Shown one piece after another: positions 53,328 through 60,653 of a stretch of 64,000 nt of DNA; within the stretch, counting starts at the first letter, position 1; each line of letters opens with the position of its first letter. The DNA is taken from contig JAWODN010000121.1 in NCBI GenBank assembly GCA_046483285.1, positions 1-64,000 on the forward strand. The letters run 5' to 3'. Source of the stretch: CAYRTV01 sp046483285. GTDB taxonomy: Bacteria; Acidobacteriota; Aminicenantia; Aminicenantales; Aminicenantaceae. The position numbers and the translations under genes are program-made. Under the pieces are notes generated by a model, which saw only the letters and a list, made by a program, of their open reading frames with translations, searched no databases and was not told the DNA's origin.

Positions 53328-54863
53328 ATGCCCGGCGAAGCAGTGTTTTATTCAGTGCTGAAAGCGGATGCTTACGGCCACGGGCTCCGCGAGATCGCCC
53401 TGGCATTAACCCAGGCCGGCTGCCGCCGCTTTGCTGTGGAGTCCCCGCAGGAAGGAATCCGGCTGCGAAACGAAGGGATCTCCTCCGAAATCCTGCTCAT
53501 GAATCCTATTCCTGATTGGATGGCGGAAATATGCGTTCAGAATGACTTAAGCGTCTCGGTCATTCACCGCTCCATTCTCACCCCCTTGGAAGAAGCCGCC
53601 CGGTCCATGGATAAAACCTGCCGGATTCATCTCAACGTCAATGTCGGACTTCACCGCATGGGTATCGCGCGGTCCAGGCTGCTGCAGGTGGCCCGGAAAG
53701 CCGAAAGAATGCCTCACTTGATTCTGCAGGGGATATTCGGGCAGCCCCGGACTCCGGATACCGCTCCACAGGCCTACCGGATGCTCAAAGACAGCTATCA
53801 TCAGTTAATCCAGAAGAACATCCGGCCCCTCAGCCTTCATTTCGCCAACAGCGCCGCTTTCTTGACATGTCCCGAAACCGCCGCGGAAGGAGCCCGGCTG
53901 GGCATTCTTCTATACGGGGTGCTTCCCATGGAAATCTACAAAAAGAAATCATCGCCGCCTCCTTTGAAACCGGCCATGAGCCTGGATACGGAATTGGTGC
54001 AGATCCGCGATCTCCCCCGCGGCAGCCGGTTTGGTTACCATTCTCACAAAAAAACAGATAGGGATATGCGGATCGGGGTGATCCCGCTGGGCTATTATCA
54101 CGGTCTCGACCGGAAAATGGCCCAAGGAGGATACGCACTGCTGCATGGGCGTAAAGCCTTTTTCCAAGGAAGCATTTCCATGAACGCCTCCACTCTCGAC
54201 ATAACCGGAATCCCCGGCGGGAAAATCGGAGACCGGGTCACCGTCATCGGAAAGCAGGGGAATCAAACCATAGACATCAATCAACTGGCAGTCCAGGCCG
54301 GGACTATAGCCGCTGAACTCATGATGCGGCTGGGAGGAAATTTAGTCAAAACATACAGGCTGTCGGAAGGGGCTCCCTCCTATGGAATGCATATTGACAA
54401 AGACCGCTTCGACGTCGATATCCTGTATTTACGCAGCGCCAAATCCCTTCCGGATTGGCTCAGCCTCTATGACATCGTTGGTTTTATCCAGCAGCAGATG
54501 GGAGAATTCAGCGAACCGAGAGATGCTGTGGATTACGCCATCGGCTATGCGCTGTCCGCAGTGCGGCCGGGAAAAGGATTCATTTTTCTCTGCGTATCCG
54601 GGAAACGTATCATAGGCGCTTCCGTGTGCGTTCAAACCGAAACCCACGGTTTTATCCCGAAAAACATTCTTTTGTATCTATGTGTTCACCCCGAATTCCG
54701 GGGGAAAGGATTGGGAAAAGGACTGCTGCGGGATACCCTGACCGCCGGGGGCGGCGACTGTAAAGTCCACATTCAACCCGGCAACCCCGCCGCCGGTTTT
54801 TTTGAAAAAATGGGATTTGAAAAAAAATATCTTGAATACCGTTTTTCAAAAGGAGACACTTGA
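53328..54863 (+). CDS. alr: Alanine racemase fused to a GNAT acetyltransferase
   Basis: 511 residues from the first standard start, ATG 53328, but the family similarity begins earlier: the same frame, open from 53190, reads WNSLNIDLSAVQSNF from 53265, the normal first strand and helix of alanine racemases. No ATG, GTG or TTG lies in that upstream stretch. PLP-Lys is in VLKADAYGHG; the catalytic Tyr region is PLGYYHG and SMNASTLDI. From about residue 365 a GNAT domain follows with the acetyl-CoA loop RGKGLGKGLL. The racemase makes D-Ala for peptidoglycan or acts on another amino acid; the GNAT may acetylate the product. 3 nt before the methyltransferase gene. Confidence 0.85.
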   Translation: MPGEAVFYSVLKADAYGHGLREIALALTQAGCRRFAVESPQEGIRLRNEGISSEILLMNPIPDWMAEICVQNDLSVSVIHRSILTPLEEAARSMDKTCRIHLNVNVGLHRMGIARSRLLQVARKAERMPHLILQGIFGQPRTPDTAPQAYRMLKDSYHQLIQKNIRPLSLHFANSAAFLTCPETAAEGARLGILLYGVLPMEIYKKKSSPPPLKPAMSLDTELVQIRDLPRGSRFGYHSHKKTDRDMRIGVIPLGYYHGLDRKMAQGGYALLHGRKAFFQGSISMNASTLDITGIPGGKIGDRVTVIGKQGNQTIDINQLAVQAGTIAAELMMRLGGNLVKTYRLSEGAPSYGMHIDKDRFDVDILYLRSAKSLPDWLSLYDIVGFIQQQMGEFSEPRDAVDYAIGYALSAVRPGKGFIFLCVSGKRIIGASVCVQTETHGFIPKNILLYLCVHPEFRGKGLGKGLLRDTLTAGGGDCKVHIQPGNPAAGFFEKMGFEKKYLEYRFSKGDT

Positions 54864-54866
54864 ATC

Positions 54867-55934
54867 ATGAATAAACTCGAAAAGCAATATCAAAAAGATA
54901 ACTTAACCTGGGACCAATGTGCTGAAATTTACGAACGGCAAATCGTCGGAGGACACCCCGACATCGCCGCTTTTGAAAATTTTGAAGAAGATTTTTTAGA
55001 TAAAATGCTGCGGTTTCTCGGGAAAAGCCAGAAGCGCCCCCTTAAATTAATGGATCTCGGGTGCGGATCCGGACGGCTCCATCTGCGATACGCCGCCAAG
55101 ACTATGAAACCTTCCCGCAGCGAAAAAAACGAGGCTCTGCAAAAATTCCGGTATAACCGCCCATTTCTCGCCTATGACGACATCCTGGCTGAATCATTAT
55201 CCGAAGTCTGGGGAATTGATTTCTCCAAAAAAATGATCGAATTGGCCCGGAAAAAAATGAATGCGGCCGGTCTGGACAGAGGACTTTCCATAAAAACTCT
55301 TTTCAAGCAGGGATCCGCTTTCCAGCTGGAACCCCAGCCTAAACAATTTTTGCCGATTGCGGTCTGCCTGGTCAATTCCATCAGCGTGATGCAGGGTCCG
55401 GAAGGGGCGCAAAGTTTATTTAAAGCGATGCGGCGCGCCGTGGAACCGGCCGGCGGAATCGCCTTAATCGCCAATTATCAAAGTGAATTCGTTGAATCGC
55501 ATGCTTTGGGTCAGTATGAATCGACTATGGACGTATCCGGCCAGCCTTGGTGGATGAAACCGGACACCTATGCCTCCGGCTATAAACTCATCCCCAAAAA
55601 ATACAAACGTTCTTACTGCCGCAATCCCCGCCTGGCTGTGGATGTCTATGATGAAAAACAGCATCTGGTGGAAAAGGATTTTATCCTGGAAAGAGATCCG
55701 GAAAGAACCCGGCAGACCGTGGAAACCGGCCATATCCGCACACACACCAACTATCAATCCCATTGGTACAGTTATGCCCAGATGGAAGAATGGGCCCGTG
55801 AACATTGGGGAAAAAATATTTACCACTTTCCCACCGCAGATTTGGATATGATCAGGGCGGACGCGGCTCAGTTCACCATTCTGGATTCCGGAGATTGGCT
55901 TAAATCGCTTTTCCAGCGCTGGAAATTGACTTAA
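54867..55934 (+). CDS. Class I SAM-dependent methyltransferase
   Basis: 355 residues. Motif I LMDLGCGSGRLHLRYA (about 60-75), then a roughly 40-residue insertion before the acidic loop residue in WGIDFSKKM. A long C-terminal part (about 190-355) has no recognised domain. Substrate unknown. It lies 3 nt after the racemase-GNAT gene and its stop overlaps the symporter ATG by 1 nt (TAATG), so the three proteins are probably made together and serve one pathway. Confidence 0.85.
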   Translation: MNKLEKQYQKDNLTWDQCAEIYERQIVGGHPDIAAFENFEEDFLDKMLRFLGKSQKRPLKLMDLGCGSGRLHLRYAAKTMKPSRSEKNEALQKFRYNRPFLAYDDILAESLSEVWGIDFSKKMIELARKKMNAAGLDRGLSIKTLFKQGSAFQLEPQPKQFLPIAVCLVNSISVMQGPEGAQSLFKAMRRAVEPAGGIALIANYQSEFVESHALGQYESTMDVSGQPWWMKPDTYASGYKLIPKKYKRSYCRNPRLAVDVYDEKQHLVEKDFILERDPERTRQTVETGHIRTHTNYQSHWYSYAQMEEWAREHWGKNIYHFPTADLDMIRADAAQFTILDSGDWLKSLFQRWKLT

Positions 55935-57352
55935 TGCCCCATTCCTGGCTTCAATATCTTATCATCCTTCTGTATTTCATTTTCATCGTCGCTAAAGGTC
56001 TGCGCCGCTCCCGTGAGATAAAGGATACGGACGATTTTCTGGTCGCCGGGAGGCGGACCGGATGGTTTATATTGATGTGCACCATGGGAGCCACCGTCCT
56101 GGGGGGCGGCGCGTCGATCGGTGCTATCGGCCGGACTTATGAGTGGGGAATCCTCATGCTGGTTATTTCGACGGGATGGTATCTCCACTTTATTATTTCC
56201 GGACTTTTTGTGGCTCCGTATTTCCGCAAAGCCAGGCTGTATACCGTGGCCGGTTATTTCGGCCATCGATATGGAGAAAAAAGCCGGTTTTTGGCTTTTC
56301 TTCTTTCTCTCTTTTTTTCCGTCGGTATCCTGGGCGCTCAAATGGTGGCCTTTGGAAAAATCATCACCACCATGATACCGGAAATGTCCTATCTGGCCGC
56401 GGTCCTGGTTGGCGGAGGCATCGTGATTCTTTACAGCACCGCCGGGGGATTGCTGGCTGTGATTCACACGGATGTTTATCAGTTCATTATTCTTGTCGCC
56501 GGATTTTTTTTCACCGTCCTGCTTTGCGCTCCTGATCTTATCCGGGCCGGGGAAGCTGTCTCCCAAGCCGTGCCGGATTCGTTTTTCCAAATCGACGGCG
56601 GGATGGGGTGGCTTTTTCTGATTACCACTTTTTTGGCTTTTTTTCTGGGAGAAACGTTTGCCCCGGGATACGCCACCCGCTACTGCATCGGTAAAAATGT
56701 CAAGGAAACCAAAAAAGGAATCGTCGGCGCCGGGGTCTTCCTCGCCTTCACTTTCCCGGTCATCCTCTTTTTTATCGCTCTCTACAGCCGGCTTCACTTT
56801 CCTGCAATAGATCCGGAAATGGCCCTTCCCAAAACGATTATCCAATTGAATAATCCAGTCATCGGAGGGATTATTATTGCGGCCCTGATGTGCGCAGTGA
56901 TGTCATCTGCGGATTCCATCCTCAATTCCGCCACCGCCATATTTGTCAAGGACCTCTATGAAAAATACCTTTCCAATTCCCGGATGATGCAGAAAAGGGG
57001 ATTGATTATCGCCCGCTTCAGCTCGGTGGGGCTGGGATTGCTGGGCATTTCCATGGCTCTGGCGCTTCCGAATGTCATCGACCTTCTTTTATTGACCTAT
57101 AACCTCTGGGCACCCGGAATCATCCTCCCTGTGCTGATTGGTGTTTTCTCCAGACGCCGTTCACAGCAGCATAACCTCTTGATCTTCAGCACGATGCTGC
57201 TGTCAACAACCGGGACGATTTTCTATATGGGCACAGCCTACGCTGAGGCGGTCCAGCCGAGTGTGTTCGGGGTGGTGATCTCTTGTGTCATCTATTTTGC
57301 CGGCCGGGTGCTTATGAAAATCATCCGGGCGGACCAGTCTTCCCCTGAATGA
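55934..57352 (+). CDS. Sodium:solute symporter (SSS family)
   Basis: 472 residues, about 13 membrane helices, start LQYLIILLYFIFIVAKGLRR and the SSS element DDFLVAGRRTGW. SSVAMSSADSI-like helix MCAVMSSADSILNSATAI (about 320) carries the sodium-site Ser residues. It imports a small solute, often an amino acid, choline, sugar or pantothenate, with Na+. Co-transcribed with the racemase-GNAT and methyltransferase; its 3' end overlaps the convergent sulfatase-like gene by 32 bp. Confidence 0.92.
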   Translation: MPHSWLQYLIILLYFIFIVAKGLRRSREIKDTDDFLVAGRRTGWFILMCTMGATVLGGGASIGAIGRTYEWGILMLVISTGWYLHFIISGLFVAPYFRKARLYTVAGYFGHRYGEKSRFLAFLLSLFFSVGILGAQMVAFGKIITTMIPEMSYLAAVLVGGGIVILYSTAGGLLAVIHTDVYQFIILVAGFFFTVLLCAPDLIRAGEAVSQAVPDSFFQIDGGMGWLFLITTFLAFFLGETFAPGYATRYCIGKNVKETKKGIVGAGVFLAFTFPVILFFIALYSRLHFPAIDPEMALPKTIIQLNNPVIGGIIIAALMCAVMSSADSILNSATAIFVKDLYEKYLSNSRMMQKRGLIIARFSSVGLGLLGISMALALPNVIDLLLLTYNLWAPGIILPVLIGVFSRRRSQQHNLLIFSTMLLSTTGTIFYMGTAYAEAVQPSVFGVVISCVIYFAGRVLMKIIRADQSSPE

Positions 57353-58730
57353 ATTCTTTCCGGCGCTTGGCATTCAACCGGCAGATAATTCCATCCAGTT
57401 TCCGGCGCATCCGTGCGGCTGTTTTTTGATGCCGGGCCAGTAAATTGACGGCTTCTCCGGGATCTTCATCAAGGTCATATAACTCTTCAATGCCTTTATG
57501 AACTTTTTCGCAGCATTGGCACCATCCTGTATTATCGGGTGCGAATATATATTTAAAGCGGGACTCGCGGAGACTGATTTTCCTCTGGAAATAGGATTCT
57601 TCTGAAAAAACAAAATCCCGGATTCTTTTTTTCTCCCCCCGCATCAGCGGCAGCAGGCTGGATCCGTCAAATCCGAGATGTTCCGGGGGGATTTTCAGCC
57701 AATCGCAGAGAGTCGGGACCAAATCAATATGCTGGATAAATCCTTTTATCCTTCGGCCCGGCTTGAATCGGTCCGGAAAATGAAAAATCAGAGGGCAGTG
57801 GGTGGTGACATCATAAAGTCCATGGTGGTCGAAAAATATGTCATGTTCGATCAAGCTTTCACCGTGATTCGAGGTGATGATCAGCCAAGTGTTATTGAGC
57901 AGGTCTTCTTGTTCAAGAAAACTCATCAAACGGCCGATATGGAAATCCACATACGTTACCGCCCCCTTATAGGCATCCTGCAAATGATCTTCTAAATCAG
58001 TAGCCTTGTTTTCTCTCCGGGGACGAAAGGCGCGAGGGGCATGATAAGGAGTATGGGTGTCCCAGTAATGAAGGAAAAGAAAAAAAGGGGCTCCATTTCT
58101 TTTCCCGGCCAAATCCATGCCGAGGTCCGTTACAAATCCGGCGTCTTGAACACGGGCCTGTTTAAAGGCAAACCGAAAAGTTTTGGAAGTCCCGGACAGC
58201 CCTTTCCACACCGAACGCAAAGAAAAATTTCTTTTTTTTGAATAAAGCCGCAAAAGGCTGAAATTGGAGATCAAGTGTTTGATGTGGATAGAGGGAAGCT
58301 TGAATATATTATGAAAAACTTCAGCCGGAAGGGACTTTTCTTTTTCATACCCGTAGTCATCAAACCCCCGGGTGAACCAGCGGCCCATCCCATCCACCCC
58401 CATGGTCTGATAACCATTCTCTTTCAGTATTTGAGGGAGTGTTCTGACCCCCATGCCGTCGAATGTTTCCTGGTCCCGGGGTTCGGCCTTATCACCATGA
58501 TGAATGATTCCATGGGTGCGGGGGTATCTTCCGGTTAGGATTGACGTCTGGCTTTGATCGGTGGTATTCCAAGTTGAAAAAACATCTTCGAATAAAATTC
58601 CGTTCCCGGCCGCCTTGTCGATATTGGGGCTTGCTCCTGCTTCACATCCGTAACAGCCTAAATTTCTGGCCCTAAGGGCATCAACGACAATTAAAACAAT
58701 ATTGGGATGATTCGCTGCTTCAGATGTCAT
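57321..58730 (-). CDS. Sulfatase/alkaline phosphatase-superfamily hydrolase, formylglycine site lost
   Basis: 469 residues with the sulfatase fold: IVLIVVDALRARNLGCYG (8-25), SILTGRYPRTHG (63-74), FLHYWDTHTPYH and ITSNHGESLIEH. Where sulfatases have Cys-x-Pro-x-Arg, this protein has Thr57, Gln59 and Gln61 (TDQSQTS), so formylglycine cannot form. Thr is the nucleophile in phosphoethanolamine transferases, so a phosphatase or transferase activity is possible. No signal peptide. The start lies in the rpoD stop region (11-nt overlap). Confidence 0.85.
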   Translation of the reverse strand: MTSEAANHPNIVLIVVDALRARNLGCYGCEAGASPNIDKAAGNGILFEDVFSTWNTTDQSQTSILTGRYPRTHGIIHHGDKAEPRDQETFDGMGVRTLPQILKENGYQTMGVDGMGRWFTRGFDDYGYEKEKSLPAEVFHNIFKLPSIHIKHLISNFSLLRLYSKKRNFSLRSVWKGLSGTSKTFRFAFKQARVQDAGFVTDLGMDLAGKRNGAPFFLFLHYWDTHTPYHAPRAFRPRRENKATDLEDHLQDAYKGAVTYVDFHIGRLMSFLEQEDLLNNTWLIITSNHGESLIEHDIFFDHHGLYDVTTHCPLIFHFPDRFKPGRRIKGFIQHIDLVPTLCDWLKIPPEHLGFDGSSLLPLMRGEKKRIRDFVFSEESYFQRKISLRESRFKYIFAPDNTGWCQCCEKVHKGIEELYDLDEDPGEAVNLLARHQKTAARMRRKLDGIICRLNAKRRKEFIQGKTGPPG

Positions 58731-60345
58731 CGATAAAAGATTTTAAAATCCGTCCCCGGGCGGGTCCCCGGAGCTTTCTCAGCGCTTTGGCTTCGATCTG
58801 CCGAATCCGCTCCCGCGTGACTTTAAACTGCTGGCCCACTTCTTCCAGAGTGTGTTCGTTTCCATCCCCCAGTCCAAAACGCAGCCTCAATACCTTGGCT
58901 TCTCTCTCCGTAACGGATTTCAAAGCTTCCTCGATTTTTTCCTGTAAAGTCCGGTTGACCACAGCATCAGGAGGAGAAGGCAGGATTGTATCTTCAATGA
59001 AATCCGCCAGCTGGCTGTCCTCATCCTCCCCGATAGGGGTCTCCAGGGATATGGGCGCTTGGGAGAGTTTTAATATTTTCCGCACTTTCCCCACCGGCAA
59101 ATTCATATGCCTGGCCAGCTCTTCACTGCTGGGTTCCCTGCCGTATTCCTGCACGAATTTTTGCGATTGTTTGGTCAATTTATTGATGGTTTCGATCATA
59201 TGGACAGGAATCCGGATGGTCCTCGCCTGGTCGCAGACAGCCCGGGTGATGGCCTGACGTATCCACCAGGTCGCATAAGTGGAAAACTTATATCCCCGCT
59301 GGTATTCGAACTTATTTACTGCTTTAATAAGGCCCGTGTTTCCCTCTTGGATCAAATCCAGAAAATGCAGCCCCCGGTTGACATATTTTTTGGCGATGGA
59401 TACCACCAGCCTTAAATTGGCGGCCACCAATTCATCACGGGCCTGATCACCTATGGCTTTTTCCAGTTTGATCCGGTGCATGAGACGGCGCAGACGCTTG
59501 GATGAAAAACCGGTTTCTTTTTGAATACATCTCAAATCCCGTTCAATATCCGATATCATGTTCTTGAGCAGTGAGCGCGGCCGCTTCCTTACGGTTTTCG
59601 CCATCTTCTTTTTTAGTTGACGGCCTTCATTCTCCAGCAAATCCATTTCTTGACACCGCTGGTATAATTTTTCAAGAACCCGGCTGATATATTCCTCTTT
59701 TGGCTGCAGCTCCCGTAGGTGCTGATTTATTCGAACCAGCGGCCTGAATACATAACCCGCGGGCTTTTTCTTTTTCCGCCGCTGCTTGCGGCGCATCTCA
59801 AAAACCTGGAATTGGTCTTGAATTTCGAGAATTTTATTTCTTATTAAGGCGCATTTTTCTATGAAATCCGAATCCAGATTGCCGTTGTCATAATCAAAAA
59901 TCCGCACTATGACCCTTGGATCTGTCTCGCTTTCTTTAAGCAGGCTGTCCAGCTCCGCCATGAAAAAATTAGTCAGCGACAGAAGCTTGAGGATGTTGTT
60001 ATCACTTCTTTCGATTTGCCGGGCCAGAGCCATTTCCCCTTTACGGGTTAAAAGAGAAATGCTCCCCATTTCCTTAAGGTAAAGTTTGACCGGATCCGTC
60101 GTCCGTCCGATATTTTCAAGGAAAGGCTTTTTTAAATGACTGGGTTTGCGGGGTATTTCCCGGAAACGGTCGATTATACGTATATTATTGCCATTCAGGA
60201 TTTGAAGGAAATGATTGAATTCTTGTCCTGAATCCGGTTCGTCTCCGAATAGATCATAAACTTCATCTCCGATTATGTATCCTTCAATCAATCCTTTGGA
60301 GATGATTTCTCCCCTTTTTTTTTCTTTTTGGGTGTTATCGGCCAT
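58720..60345 (-). CDS. rpoD: Primary RNA polymerase sigma factor
   Basis: 541 residues. A short region 1.1 (about 10-55), region 1.2 near DPVKLYLKEMGSISLLTRKGE (split at 85-105), a charged non-conserved region (about 150-290), regions 2.1-2.4 with YKFSTYATWWIRQAITRA (about 340-365), region 3 and region 4.2 HTLEEVGQQFKVTRERIRQI. It is the housekeeping sigma that reads the TTGACA-N17-TATAAT promoters seen here. AGGAGAAA directly precedes the ATG. It is not linked to dnaG, and rpsU is 20 kb away. Confidence 0.95.
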   Translation of the reverse strand: MADNTQKEKKRGEIISKGLIEGYIIGDEVYDLFGDEPDSGQEFNHFLQILNGNNIRIIDRFREIPRKPSHLKKPFLENIGRTTDPVKLYLKEMGSISLLTRKGEMALARQIERSDNNILKLLSLTNFFMAELDSLLKESETDPRVIVRIFDYDNGNLDSDFIEKCALIRNKILEIQDQFQVFEMRRKQRRKKKKPAGYVFRPLVRINQHLRELQPKEEYISRVLEKLYQRCQEMDLLENEGRQLKKKMAKTVRKRPRSLLKNMISDIERDLRCIQKETGFSSKRLRRLMHRIKLEKAIGDQARDELVAANLRLVVSIAKKYVNRGLHFLDLIQEGNTGLIKAVNKFEYQRGYKFSTYATWWIRQAITRAVCDQARTIRIPVHMIETINKLTKQSQKFVQEYGREPSSEELARHMNLPVGKVRKILKLSQAPISLETPIGEDEDSQLADFIEDTILPSPPDAVVNRTLQEKIEEALKSVTEREAKVLRLRFGLGDGNEHTLEEVGQQFKVTRERIRQIEAKALRKLRGPARGRILKSFIDDI

Positions 60346-60653
60346 TTTCTCCTAATCTGACCCATTCATTAAAAAATGACCCGGACAGGCGGATCTTGCC
60401 GCATCAGCGGCGATCCCGGCACGTGGATTAGCCAGGCAAAGAATAATGTCTGAATGATTTTTAATGCAGCACCTGTTGGCTTGGAATTATTTTATCCATA
60501 AAAAAACAAGGACGGCGATATCAACCGAAACCGCTGTAAAACATCGAAATCCATTATTGCACATTCCGGAGATTTTCGCAAATCAGACAGCTGAAAATTG
60601 ATGTGTAAACTTCTTTACAGACGGAGGAAAAACAAGGTAAAATTATATACAGG
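60346..60653. other. Intergenic region between rpoD and the trehalose gene
   Basis: About 300 bp between divergent genes. 60356-60440 is a degraded piece of the dispersed GC-rich module (CTGACCCATTCATTAAAAAA then GGCGATCCCGGCACGTGG). The rest holds the promoter for the plus-strand gene; no clear rpoD promoter was found. Confidence 0.6.
60614..60643 (+). promoter_or_regulatory. Promoter of the trehalose synthesis gene
   Basis: TTTACA (60614-60619), an 18-nt spacer and TAAAAT (60638-60643). The start near 60650 is about 4 nt before the GTG start codon. Confidence 0.55.

Noticed and set aside
55931..56845. 304-residue minus-strand frame
   Set aside because: Antisense shadow of the sodium symporter gene; its composition is low in hydrophobic residues and shows no domain.
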